Positions 43,462-56,278 of a DNA stretch of 64,000 nt are shown piece after piece; the first letter of the stretch is position 1; every line of letters begins with the position of its first letter. The stretch is from positions 3,555,899-3,619,898 of the forward strand of contig NC_135567.1 in assembly GCF_964340395.1 (NCBI RefSeq), given 5' to 3'. The translations under genes and the position numbers were made by a program. The stretch comes from Glandiceps talaboti (Eukaryota > Hemichordata > Enteropneusta > Spengelidae). Under the pieces are notes generated by a model. It did not search any database. It was given only the letters and a program-made list of their open reading frames with translations, and was not told the DNA's origin.

Positions 43462-45343
43462 ATATTGGTATTGCCAGGCCATCAGTGTTACACACTGGAC
43501 ACGTTTCAATTAACTGATCTGAGAGAGCCCCCTTCTTTTAAGAAAGTGTTGTTCAACTTTCGATTTGGGGAAAAATGTGAAACTCCGGTGAAGTTGCCGG
43601 TGAAGAATATAGATGCTGTGAGGGATATATGTGTGCATGTACGACACAGGATATCATCAGACTATGTGGACTTATTCTGGGCTCGACAAGGTGTTGAAGG
43701 GATGTCGGGTTCAAACTCTATCATAACTTCTGTGTACTCATTCATTGGGTGTGTAAACCTTCGGTCAGCATTGAGTACATCCCACTTGAATATAAGTTGT
43801 GATTTAAGGGCTGTATGCAATCGTCCGAACAGCATTGGATTTGTTCAGTTGTACAGTGACCTGCCACACCGTTACCTCAAAACCAGAGTGCATCCTGTTA
43901 CTGCGTCTGTAATCATGATGAAGGGCCTATTCAGTGATGTATCTCAGCGAAAGCTGTACCAGGATGCCTCAGTTTACCTTTCTGAAATACAGAACAACTT
44001 TTATCAGATTGACAGAGGAGTATGCAGGCTTGAGTTTGTATTAAGCATTGGTAAACGGGAGAAGGAAATTACTGGTGCAGAGTTTATACGACTCGACCGT
44101 TTGGCAGACCTGCTGGAGAACCATCCAATGATTGTGCCTTTTTTTAAACATTTCTCTACGTTTAAACTGTTATGAAAGGTAGGCCTTCACCTTCATGACA
44201 GATTGGAGTATGCGTTTCGTGCAATAAGAGGGACTGGTAACACACGGTTGGCCTGGGACGTCTACCAAATTGAACTTGCCCTGGAGAAACTTCTGTGGGG
44301 GCGTCCGCTGTGTAGCAGTTCAAATCAATATTCAAAGAACCTAGGGCCAGGTATACAATACCCAACACGGTGTATTACGGATCAAAAAGGCTTCCTTTGT
44401 TTAGAAGATAGTGGCTCCTGCTGTGTGGATGAGAGAACGTTGCCTCCTGTGCACATATTCTCTAAAAGTGTGACTATCCAACGACAGATCAACAACATAA
44501 GTGGCTTTTACAACTTGATAGGCGGTGGTCAGCTGGTATTAGGTTGCCGTTTGATAGAGATCTTACTAAGAGACTGTCATGCCACTGAAAAAATCTTTTT
44601 CTCTTTTGAGCAGTTTCTTCTCCTTCTGAAAGTAGAATCCGGAAGTGCCAACAAACGTATTGTGGGTGATATCAGTGTACAAGAAATTGTGTAAATGTTG
44701 TCAAAAGCCAGAAAATTTAGGTTTCCATTTGTATTCTACCCAGTGAAACAGTTAATGCTGAAAATAGATGTAAATGTGGAGGATGTAATTCAGTGTGGAA
44801 TAAATGGTTTAAATTTAGGTTATTTCCCAGCATTGAGGATCCACGACCAATCCCGTAATATTAGAGGTGATTTGGGAGTGTCGGTACGGTTATTGGGTTC
44901 TGACAGATATACCCGATAGGGAATGTGAACTTGAACGTGAAAGTGCGGCAATGAAGAATTTGGTTGTAACAGAACTGGAGAAACGGAGGCTTTGTCATAC
45001 ATTTGTCATACATTCAGTACATTGGCACCGTCTTCCTGTGGATGTAGTTTGTACTCGAGAGGATTAGAGAGAAGAAGTTGTCAGTGGAAAGTAAAAAAAG
45101 GATTTTGGCTTTCATTTCTTGTGTAGCTTTTCTTCAAGAGGGACAATATGTCAATTATTACTCGTTAAACGAACTAATAGGAGATCTTCCACTCACACAG
45201 TCGATGTTAAAAATGCTAGAGTTTCAGTCAGAAGTATATGTCGTATCGGAAAGCATGCCGCGACATAAACATACCGGAGAGATCATTCACATCATTTCGC
45301 CTCAAGTTGAGATGCCTTTCTGGCCGCACACAATGTTTTGACT
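43462..45343 (+). pseudogene. Decayed long coding region of unknown family
   Basis: Frame 1 is protein-like from 43462 to 44916, broken only by TGA at 44173-44175 and TAA at 44692-44694. At about 44870-44920 the signal moves to another frame (through 45067, TAG) and then to a third (45078-45341, ending TGA/TTTTGA). In total at least 620 codons of one gene survive. There is no ATG start: the frame closes with TAA at 43459 right at the (ACAT)n edge, so the 5' end is lost. Segments such as HRYLKTRVHPVTASVIM and EIIHIISPQVEMPFWPH have a conserved look, but I cannot name the family. Possibilities are a mobile element, a virus-derived gene or a host gene; there is no intron signature. Confidence 0.6.
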
Positions 45344-45349
45344 AAAAGG

Positions 45350-45935
45350 TGAGTGTAACAAGCGTGTAGTCAAAATCATACCTTTTGGCGTAGCAAGCGT
45401 GTAGTCAAAATCATACCTTTTGGTGTAGCAAGCGTGTAGTCAAAATCATACCTTTTGGCGTAGCAAGCGTGTAGTCAAAATCATACCTTTTGGCGTAGCA
45501 AGCGTGTAGTCAAAATCATACCTTTTGGCGTAGCAAGCGTGTGCAAAATCATACCTTTTGGTGTAGCAAGCGTGTATGCAAAATCATACCTTTTGGTGTA
45601 GCAAACGTGTAGTCAAAATCATACCTTTTGGTGTAGCAAGCGTGTGTGCAAAATCATACTTTTTGGCGTAGCAAGCGTGTAGTCAAAATCATACCTTTTG
45701 GTGTAGCAAACGTGTAGTCAAAATCATACCTTTTGGTGTAGCAAGCGTGTATACAAAATCATACTTTTTGGCGTAGCAAGCGTGTAGTCAAAATCATACC
45801 TTTTGGTGTAGCAAGCGTGTAGTCAAAATCATACCTTTTGGCGTAGCAAACGTGTATACAAAATCATACTTTTTGGCGTAGCAAGCGTGTATGCAAAATC
45901 ATACTTTTTGGCGTCGCAAGCGTGTAGTCAAACCA
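45350..45935 (+). repeat. 35-bp satellite, about 17 copies
   Basis: Units of 35 bp with the words AGCAAGCGTGTAGTCAAAAT and CATACCTTTTGGCGT. Variants are TGTATGCAAAATC, CATACTTTTTGG and AGCAAACG. The array starts within a few bases of the end of the decayed coding region. Confidence 0.93.
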
Positions 45936-46680
45936 ATAAAGCTGTATTTCAAAAATAATATATCCCTGTAATGTTTCAAAATAAATTGCACACTTACGCT
46001 AAGTTTACTGACACCTGCAGAATGGACTATTGAAGGATTTGATTGATATTAATGATTAATGAAAAGCTAAGGAAATAAAGTAGATGGTAAGGGTAAGGGG
46101 TTACAGTTGACTATAGTTAACCCCAAGAGTAAACTCCGAACGCTATGATTGGGCAAGAATGTTATGTGACTTTCTGCACATGCCCATGCTGTTTATAAGT
46201 TTGAATTGATTAGTTCAGTTCTGCTTGTTCTTTGAATGGGATAGGATTAAATTTGAAGGTAAAAACTTACACTGGATTTCAAATTAAGTTTAAAAGTTTT
46301 TAATAACATTATGGCGTATAAAATGAAATATTTATTTTTGTATGTGCACCAGATATTATGTTTTTGAACATTTGAAGTTATCAAATTGTGTATAAGTGTA
46401 TGTATATTTCCTGGTCACTTTTGCCTTGCAAGACAATGCCTGGGTCCGAACCAAGACGCTTGATGACGATAATACCGATGAAGATTCCAATGTTACCAAA
46501 GCATTTGATTCAAAACGATGATAATATTTACTAAGTGAAAAACTTAAGAAAATCATTGAGCAAGAAAACTTAATAGTTAACTGCCAATTACCAACAGTTA
46601 ACTACAGTTTACCCTGTGAGTAAATGCCATTTGTATCCGAAGTAAATATTTACTGAAAAGCTAAGGAAATAATTTAGAGA
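45936..46680. other. Spacer with sequences shared with the far flank of the 46-bp satellite
   Basis: GAGTAAACTCCGAACGC then ATGATTGG (46129-46155) recurs at 52206-52231 as GAGTAAACTCCAAACGC then ATGATTGG, on the other side of the satellite. GAAAAGCTAAGGAAATAA appears twice (46059 and 46655). A short open stretch at 46430-46520 with a possible acceptor (CTTGCAAG) is not convincing as an exon. Confidence 0.5.
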
Positions 46681-46684
46681 GTAA

Positions 46685-49600
46685 GGGTAAGTGATAAGAG
46701 GTAATGGTAATTATAAGCTGTTATGTGTAAGGGGTAAGTGATAAGGGGTAATGGTAATTATAAGCTGTTATGTGTAAGGGGTATGGATAAGGGGTAATGG
46801 TAATTATAAGCTGTTATGTGTAAGGGGTATGGATAAGGGGTAATGGTAATTATAAGCTGTTATGTGTAAGGGGTATGGATAAGAGGTAATGGTCATTATA
46901 AGCTGTTATGTATAAAGGGTATGGATAAGGGGTAATGGTAATTATAAGCTGTTATGTATAAAGGGTATGGATAAGGGGTAATGGTAATTATAAGCTGTTA
47001 TGTGTAAGGGGTATGGATAGGGGGTAATGGTAATTATAAGCTGTTATGTGTAAGGGGTATGGATAAGGGGTAATGGTAATTATAAGCTGTTATGTGTAAA
47101 GGGTATGGATAAGGGGTAATGGTAATTATAAGCTGTTATGTGTAAGGGGTAAGTGATAAGGGGTAATGGTAATTATAAGCTGTTATGTGTAAGGGGTATG
47201 AATAGGGGGTAATGGTAATTATAAGCTGTTATGTGTAAGGGGTAAGTGATAAGGGGTAATGGTAATTATAAGCTGTTATGTGTAAGGGGTATGGATAAGG
47301 GGTAATGGTAATTATAAGCTGTTATGTGTAAGGGGTAAGTGATAAGGGGTAATGGTAATTATAAGCTGTTATGTGTAAGGGGTATGGATAGGGGGTAATG
47401 GTAATTATAAGCTGTTATGTGTAAGGGGTAAGTGATAAGGGGTAATGGTAATTATAAGCTGTTATGTGTAAGGGGTATGGATAAGGGGTAATGGTAATTA
47501 TAAGCTGTTATGTGTAAGGGGTAAGTGATAAGGGGTAATGGTAATTATAAGCTGTTATGTGTAAGGGGTATGGATAGGGGGTAATGGTAATTATAAGCTG
47601 TTATGTGTAAAGGGTAAGTGATAAGGGGTAATGGTAATCATAAGCCGTTATGTGTAAGGGGTAAGTGATAAGGGGTAATGGTAATTATAAGCTGTTATGT
47701 GTAAAGGGTAAGTGATAAGGGGTAATGGTAATCATAAGCCGTTATGTGTAAGGGGTAAGTGATAAGGGGTAATGGTAATTATAAGCTGTTATGTGTAAGG
47801 GGTATGGATAAGGGGTAATGGTAATTATAAGCTGTTATGTGTAAAGGGTATGGATAAGGGGTAATGGTAATTATAAGCTGTTATGTGTAAGGGGTATGGA
47901 TAGGGGGTAATGGTAATTATAAGCCGTTATGTGTAAGGGGTATGGATAAGGGGTAATGGTAATTATAAGCTGTTATGTGTAAAGGGTATGGATAAGGGGT
48001 AATGGTAATTATAAGCTGTTATGTGTAAGGGGTATGGATAGGGGGTAATGGTAATTATAAGCCGTTATGTGTAAGGGGTATGGATAAGGGGTAATGGTAA
48101 TTATAAGCTGTTATGTGTAAGGGGTATGGATAAGGGGTAATGGTAATTATAAGCTGTTATGTGTAAGGGGTAAGTGATAAGGGGTAATGGTAATTATAAG
48201 CTGTTATGTGTAAGGGGTATGGATAAGGGATAATGGTAATTATAAGCTGTTATGTGTAAGGGGTATGGATAAGGGGTAATGGTAATTATAAGCTGTTATG
48301 TGTAAGGGGTATGGATAAGGGGTAATGGTAATTATAAGCTGTTATGTGTAAGGGGTATGGATAAGGGGTAATGGTAATTATAAGCTGTTATGTGTAAGGG
48401 GTAAGTGATAAGGGGTAATGGTAATTATAAGCCGTTATGTGTAAGGGGTAAGTGATAAGGGGTAATGGTAATTATAAGCTGTTATGTGTAAGGGGTATGG
48501 ATAAGGGGTAATGGTAATTATAAGCCGTTATGTGTAAGGGGTATGGATAAGGGGTAATGGTAATTATAAGCTGTTATGTGTAAGGGGTAAGTGATAAGGG
48601 GTAATGGTAATTATAAGCCGTTATGTGTAAGGGGTATGGATAAGGGGTAATGGTAATTATAAGCTGTTATGTGTAAGGGTAAGTGATAAGGGGTAATGGT
48701 AATTATAAGCTGTTATGTGTAAGGGGTATGGATAAGGGGTAATGGTAATTATAAGCTGTTATGTGTAAGGGGTATGGATAGGGGTAATGGTAATTATAAG
48801 CTGTTATGTGTAAGGGTAAGTGATAAGGGGTAATGGTAATTATAAGCTGTTATGTGTAAGGGGTATGGGTAAGGGGTAATGGTAATTATAAGCTGTTATG
48901 TGTAAGGGGTATGGATAGGGGTAATGGTAATTATAAGCTGTTATGTGTAAGGGGTATGGGTAAGGGGTAATGGTAATTATAAGCTGTTATGTGTAAGGGG
49001 TATGGGTAAGGGGTAATGGTAATTATAAGCTGTTATGTGTAAGGGGTATGGATAGGGGTAATGGTAATTATAAGCTGTTATGTGTAAGGGTAAGTGATAA
49101 GGGGTAATGGTAATTATAAGCTGTTATGTGTAAGGGGTAAGTGATAAGGGGTAATGGTAATTATAAGCTGTTATGTGTAAGGGGTATGGGTAAGGGGTAA
49201 TGGTAATTATAAGCTGTTATGTGTAAGGGGTATGGATAGGGGTAATGGTAATTATAAGCTGTTATGTGTAAGGGGTATGGGTAAGGGGTAATGGTAATTA
49301 TAAGCTGTTATGTGTAAAGGGTATGGATAGGGGGTAATGGTAATTATAAGCTGTTATGTGTAAGGGGTATGGATAAGGGGTAATGGTAATTATAAGCTGT
49401 TATGTGTAAGGGGTATGGATAAGGGGTAATGGTAATTATAAGCTGTTATGTGTAAGGGGTATGGATAAGGGGTAATGGTAATTATAAGCTGTTATGTGTA
49501 AGGGGTATGGATAAGGGGTAATGGTAATTATAAGCCGTTATGTGTACGGGGTATGGATAGGGGGTAATGGTAATTATAAGCTGTTATGTGTAAGGGGTAT

Positions 49601-52145
49601 GGATAAGGGGTAGTGGTAATTATAAGCCGTTATTTGTAAGGGGTATGGATAGGGGGTAATGGTAATTATAAGCCGTTATGTGTAAGGGGTATGGATAAGG
49701 GGTAATGGTAATTATAAGCTGTTATGTGTAAGGGGTATGGATAAGGGGTAATGGTAATTATAAGCCGTTATGTGTAAGGGGTATGGATAAGGGGTAATGG
49801 TAATTATAAGCCGTTATGTGTAAGGGGTATGGATAAGGGGTAATAGTAATTATAAGCCGTTATGTGTAAGGGGTATGGATAAGGGGTAATGGTAATTATA
49901 AGCTCTTATGTGTAAGGGGTATGGATAAGGGGTAATGGTAATTATAAGCCGTTATGTGTAAGGGGTATGGATAAGGGGTAATGGTAATTATAAGCTGTTA
50001 TGTGTAAGGGGTATGGATAAGGGGTAATGGTAATTATAAGCTGTTATGTGTAAGGGGTATGGATAAGGGGTAATGGTAATTATAAGCTCTTATGTGTAAG
50101 GGGTATGGATAGGGGGTAATGGTAATTATAAGCCGTTATGTGTAAGGGGTATGGATAAGGGGTAATGGTAATTATAAGCCGTTATGTGTAAGGGGTATGG
50201 ATAAGGGGTAATGGTAATTATAAGCTGTTATGTGTAATGGGGTATGGATAAGGGGTAATGGTAATTATAAGCCGTTATGTGTAAGGGGTATGGATTGGGG
50301 GTAATGGTAATTATAAGCCGTTATGTGTAAGGGGTATGGATAAGGGGTAATGGTAATTATAAGCCGTTATGTGTACGGGGTATGGATAGGGGGTAATGGT
50401 AATTATAAGCTGTTATGTGTAAGGGGTAAGTGATAAGGGGTAATGGTAATTATAAGCTGTTATGTGTAAGGGGTATGGGTAAGGGGTAATGGTAATTATA
50501 AGCTGTTATGTGTAAGGGGTATGGATAAGGGGTAATGGTAATTATAAGTCGTTATGTGTAAGGGGTATGGATAAGGGGTAATGGTAATTATAAGCTGTTA
50601 TGTGTAAGGGGTATGGATAGGGGTAATGGTAATTATAAGCCGTTATGTGTAAGGGGTATGGATAGGGGTAATGGTAATTATAAGCCGTTATGTGTAAGGG
50701 GTATGGATAAGGGGTAATGGTAATTATAAGCCGTTATGTGTATGGGGTATGGATAGGGGGTAATGGTAATTATAAGCTGTTATGTGTAAGGGGTATGGAT
50801 AAGGGGTAGTGGTAATTATAAGCCGTTATTTGTAAGGGGTATGGATAGGGGGTAATGGTAATTATAAGCCGTTATGTGTAAGGGGTATGGATAAGGGGTA
50901 ATGGTAATTATAAGCTGTTATGTGTAAGGGGTATGGATAAGGGGTAATGGTAATTATAAGCCGTTATGTGTAAGGGGTATGGATAAGGGGTAATGGTAAT
51001 TATAAGCCGTTATGTGTAAGGGGTATGGATAAGGGGTAATAGTAATTATAAGCCGTTATGTGTAAGGGGTATGGATAAGGGGTAATGGTAATTATAAGCT
51101 CTTATGTGTAAGGGGTATGGATAAGGGGTAATGGTAATTATAAGCCGTTATGTGTAAGGGGTATGGATAAGGGGTAATGGTAATTATAAGCTGTTATGTG
51201 TAAGGGGTATGGATAAGGGGTAATGGTAATTATAAGCTGTTATGTGTAAGGGGTATGGATAAGGGGTAATTTTAATTATAAGCTCTTATGTGTAAGGGGT
51301 ATGGATAAGGGGTAATGGTAATTATAAGCTGTTATGTGTAAGGGGTATGGATAGGGGGTAATGGTAATTATAAGCCGTTATGTGTAAGGGGTATGGATAA
51401 GGGGTAATGGTAATTATAAGCCGTTATGTGTAAGGGGTATGGATAAGGGGTAATGGTAATTATAAGCTGTTATGTGTAATGGGGTATGGATAAGGGGTAA
51501 TGGTAATTATAAGCCGTTATGTGTAAGGGGTATGGATTGGGGGTAATGGTAATTATAAGCCGTTATGTGTAAGGGGTATGGATAAGGGGTAATGGTAATT
51601 ATAAGCTGTTATGTGTAAGGGGTATGGATAAGGGGTAGTGGTAATTATAAGCCGTTATTTGTAAGGGGTATGGATAGGGGGTAATGGTAATTATAAGCCG
51701 TTATGTGTAAGGGGTATGGATAAGGGGTAATGGTAATTATAAGCTGTTATGTGTAAGGGGTATGGATAAGGGGTAATGGTAATTATAAGCCGTTATGTGT
51801 AAGGGGTATGGATAAGGGGTAATGGTAATTATAAGCCGTTATGTGTAAGGGGTATGGATAAGGGGTAATAGTAATTATAAGCCGTTATGTGTAAGGGGTA
51901 TGGATAAGGGGTAATGGTAATTATAAGCTCTTATGTGTAAGGGGTATGGATAAGGGGTAATGGTAATTATAAGTCGTTATGTGTAAGGGGTATGGATAAG
52001 GGGTAATGGTAATTATAAGCTGTTATGTGTAAGGGGTATGGATAAGGGGTAATGGTAATTATAAGCTGTTATGTGTAAGGGGTATGGATAAGGGGTAATG
52101 GTAATTTTAAGCTGTTATGTGTAAGGGGTATGGGTAAGGGGTAAT
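46685..52145 (+). repeat. 46-bp satellite, about 118 copies with higher-order structure
   Basis: Unit of 46 bp with the words AATTATAAGCTGTTATGTGT and AAGGGGTATGGATAAGGGGT. Variants (GTAAGTGATAAGG, AAGCCGTTATG, AAGCTCTTATG, GATAGGGGG) are not random. The rare word pair TAGTGGTAATT plus CCGTTATTTG occurs at 49611, 50807 and 51636, each followed by the same order of variant units (including TAATAGTAATT and CTCTTATG). Spacings are 1196 bp (26 units) and 829 bp (18 units plus one base), showing block duplication. Confidence 0.97.
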
Positions 52146-52157
52146 GAGTAAGGAGTA

Positions 52158-52210
52158 ACGGGGTTGACTCAGGAGTTAACAATAGTTAACTCTCTTGTAC
52201 CCTGAGAGTA
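52158..52210. repeat. Nested palindrome at the right edge of the 46-bp satellite
   Basis: GAGTTAAC-AATA-GTTAACTC is a perfect 8-bp-arm palindrome (about 52171-52190). It is framed by CTCAGG on the left and CCTGAG on the right, giving an outer inverted pair. Similar GTTAAC words occur on the left side (46107-46115 and 46595-46615). Confidence 0.6.
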
Positions 52211-52345
52211 AACTCCAAACGCGATGATTGGACAAAAATTGTCATGTAAATGTGTATAATTCTAGCGAGTACTTGTTATTTTAAATGAGACATATGTAAA
52301 CTTATAGATATTACTTGTTGATTGCTGCTGTTTTTTCTATTTCAG

Positions 52346-53067
52346 ATTTGAGTAAGACGGCTTAAAAGACAAATCTCCTTTCAACAGAGTATAACAATGG
52401 TTAGTAAAGTTTGTTTTTATGAAGTTGCGAAGTAAAAATTCACCAGTGTTATTACGTTTGATATCTAAAACATTTCTGTGAGGATTATGTTTTAATTTTA
52501 GTTTTATTATTTAAACGTCTATAGATATTAAAAGAAATGTGTATGTTTTTCTATTTCAGGCAAGTTCCATTGAAGAAATGGAGGAAGAGTTTGAAGAGTT
52601 GGAGATTATGCTGACCAGCAAGTTTGAAGTGTTGAAGGAATTTAACTTTCAAAAATTACAATCCACCGATGAAAAGATGAATGAATTTGGTGAGAAACTG
52701 ACAGAATTTGAAGCTGGATTCCGTGAGATGAAATTTAAGGAAGAGTTCGATAAATTGGACGACAGTGTGGGTAGTCTGAGGGGTGACTTGGAGATGTTTC
52801 GAACCTCAGCTGCCAGTACTAGCGGTGGGGTGTCATCTAACCTAGATGAGACAAGAAAACATAAAACTTCTGAAATAGAGGAAGTGGAAGCCAAGTAAAA
52901 GAAGAAAACCTTTCGATATTTTATTTTGAAGCCACAGCAGCCCTTAGCAACATCGTCACCGCTATCCACCAATCCATACATTTTATCGTCAGTGTACAAA
53001 ATGTAAGATATTTTGAAAGATTATCGTAAAATTTCTCGCTGATTTTTTGTTTACTTTGGTGAATAAA
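52346..53067 (+). CDS. Small coiled-coil protein gene, start codon ends exon 1
   Basis: Two exons fit well. Exon 1 runs from about 52346 (after TTTTTTCTATTTCAG) to 52399 and ends with ATG directly followed by the donor GTTAGTAAAG. Exon 2 starts at 52560 after TTTTTCTATTTCAG and reads GCA AGT TCC in frame. The protein is 113 residues, MASSIEEMEEEFEELEIMLT onward, rich in Glu/Lys with heptad spacing through residue 85 (coiled coil), then a Ser/Thr/Gly linker and an acidic end before TAA at 52896. AATAAA follows at 53062. CDS parts are 52397-52399 and 52560-52898. The family is unknown. A longer form that splices from within exon 2 to the segment at 56279 is possible. Confidence 0.65.
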
Positions 53068-53099
53068 AAATCACCGAAAATGTTATGATATTCTTACAA

Positions 53100-56000
53100 A
53101 AATAGCTTAGATTTTATACATTGACTATAACATTTATCACTGGTTTAAAATGGCATCAACCGGCCACCATAGCTTACATTTTATACATTGACTATAAAAT
53201 TTATCACTGGTTTAAAATGGCATCAACCGGCCACCATAGCTTACATTTTATACATTGACTATAAAATTTATCACTGGTTTAAAATGGTCTCAACCGGCCA
53301 CCATAGCTTACATTTTATACATTGACTATAAAATTTATCACTGGTTTAAAATGGCCACAACCGGCCACCATAGCTTAGATTTTATACATTGACTATAAAA
53401 TTTATCACTGGTTTAAAATGGCCACAACCGGCCACCATAGCTTACATTTTATACATTGACTATAAAATTTATCACTGGTTTAAAATGGCCACAACCGGCC
53501 ACCATAGCTTACATTTTATACATTGACTATAAAATTTATCACTGGTTTAAAATGGCATCAACCGGCCACCATAGCTTACATTTTATACATTGACTATAAA
53601 ATTTATCACTGGTTTAAAATGGCCACAACCGGCCACCATAGCTTAGATTTTATACATTGACTATAAAATTTATCACTGGTTTAAAATGGCCACAACCGGC
53701 CACCATAGCTTACATTTTATACATTGACTATAAAATTTATCACTGGTTTAAAATGGCCACAACCGGCCACCATAGCTTACATTTTATACATTGACTATAA
53801 AATTTATCACTGGTTTAAAATGGCCTCAACCGACCACCATAGCTTACATTTTATACATTGACTATAAAATTTATCACTGGTTTAAAATGGCCACAACCGG
53901 CCACCATAGCTTACATTTTATACATTGACTATAAAATTTATCACTGGTTTAAAATGGCATCAACCGGCCACCATAGCTTACATTTTATACATTGACTATA
54001 AAATTTATCACTGGTTTAAAATGGCCACAACCGGCCACCATAGCTTACATTTTATACATTGACTATAAAATTTATCACTGGTTTAAAATGGTCTCAACCG
54101 GCCACCATAGCTTACATTTTATACATTGACTATAAAATTTATCACTGGTTTAAAATGGCCACAACCGGCCACCATAGCTTAGATTTTATACATTGACTAT
54201 AAAATTTATCACTGGTTTAAAATGGCATCAACCGGCCACCATAGCTTACATTTTATACATTGACTATAAAATTTATCACTGGTTTAAAATGGCATCAACC
54301 GACCACCATAGCTTACATTTTATACATTGACTATAAAATTTATCACTGGTTTAAAATGGCATCAACCGGCCACCATAGCTTACATTTTATACATTGACTA
54401 TAAAATTTATCACTGGTTTAAAATGGCATCAACCGACCACCATAGCTTACATTTTATACATTGACTATAAAATTTATCACTGGTTTAAAATGGCCTCAAC
54501 CGGCCACCATAGCTTACATTTTATACATTGACTATAACATTTATCACTGGTTTAAAATGGTCACAACCGGCCACCATAGCTTACATTTTATACATTGACT
54601 ATAAAATGTATCACTGGTTTAAAATGGCCTCAACCGGCCACCATAGCTTACATTTTATACATTGACTATAAAATTTATCACTGGTTTAAAATGGCCACAA
54701 CCGGCCACCATAGCTTACATTTTATACATTGACTATAAAATTTATCACTGGTTTAAAATGGCCTCAACCGGCCACCATAGCTTACATTTTATACATTGAC
54801 TATAAAATTTATCACTGGTTTAAAATGGTCTCAACCGACCACCATAGCTTACATTTTATACATTGACTATAAAATTTATCACTGGTTTAAAATGGCCTCA
54901 ACCGACCACCATAGCTTACATTTTATACATTGACTATAAAATATATCACTGGTTTAAAATGGCCTCAACCGGCCACCATAGCTTACATTTTATACATTGA
55001 CTATAAAATTTATCACTGGTTTAAAATGGCCTCAACCGGCCACCATAGCTTACATTTTATACATTGACTATAAAATTTATCACTGGTTTAAAATGGCCAC
55101 AACCGACCACCATAGCTTACATTTTATACATTGACTATAAAATTTATCACTGGTTTAAAATGGCATCAACCGGCCACCATAGCTTACATTTTATACATTG
55201 ACTATAAAATTTATCACTGGTTTAAAATGGCATCAACCGACCACCATAGCTTACATTTTATACATTGACTATAAAATTTATCACTGGTTTAAAATGGTCA
55301 CAACCGACCACCATAGCTTAGATTTTATACATTGACTATAAAATTTATCACTGGTTTAAAATGGCATCAACCGGCCACCATAGCTTACATTTTATACATT
55401 GACTATAAAATTTATCACTGGTTTAAAATGGCATCAACCGACCACCATAGCTTACATTTTATACATTGACTATAAAATTTATCACTGGTTTAAAATGGTC
55501 ACAACCGGCCACCATAGCTTACATTTTATACATTGACTATAAAATTTATCACTGGTTTAAAATGGTCACAACCGACCACCATAGTTTACATTTTATACAT
55601 TGACTATAAAATGTATCACTGGTTTAAAATGGCCTCAACCGGCCACCATAGCTTACATTTTATACATTGACTATAAAATTTATCACTGGTTTAAAATGGC
55701 CACAACCGGCCACCATAGCTTACATTTTATACATTGACTATAAAATTTATCACTGGTTTAAAATGGCCTCAACCGGCCACCATAGCTTACATTTTATACA
55801 TTGACTATAAAATTTATCACTGGTTTAAAATGGCCTCAACCGGCTACCATAGCTTACATTTTATACATTGACTATAAAATTTATCACTGGTTTAAAATGG
55901 CCTCAACCGGCCACCATAGCTTACATTTTATACATTGACTATAAAATTTATCACTGGTTTAAAATGGCCTCAACCGGCCACCATAGCTTACATTTTATAC

Positions 56001-56262
56001 ATTGACTATAAAATTTATCACTGGTTTAAAATGGCCACAACCGGCTACCATAGCTTACATTTTATACATTGACTATAAAATTTATCACTGGTTTAAAATG
56101 GCCACAGCCGACCACCATAGCTTACATTTTATACATTGACTATAAAATTTATCACTGGTTTAAAATGGCATCAACCGGCCACCATAGCTTACATTTTATA
56201 CATTGACTATAAAATTTATCACTGGTTTAAAATGGCCACAACCGACCACCATAGCATTTATA
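53100..56262 (+). repeat. 67-bp satellite, about 47 copies
   Basis: Unit of 67 bp with the words ACCATAGCTTACATTTTATA, CATTGACTATAAAATTTATC and ACTGGTTTAAAATGG. Units differ mainly in the triplet after AAATGG (CAT, CAC, CTC or TCT context) and in CCGGCC against CCGACC, so a few positions carry nearly all variation. It sits between two plus-strand exon candidates and may be intronic. Confidence 0.97.
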
Positions 56263-56278
56263 TAATTTATTATTTCAG

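Noticed and set aside
42338-43517. Many frames of YIHT and MYVC repeats, up to 273 residues
   Set aside because: Microsatellite (ACAT)n translations on both strands.
46425-46530. Possible exon after CTTGCAAG with MPGSEPRRL reading
   Set aside because: Short, closes quickly, and has no matching neighbour exon.
45350-56262. CRISPR-like regularly spaced repeats
   Set aside because: Units are contiguous satellites with no variable spacers, no leader and no cas genes, and the genome is eukaryotic.
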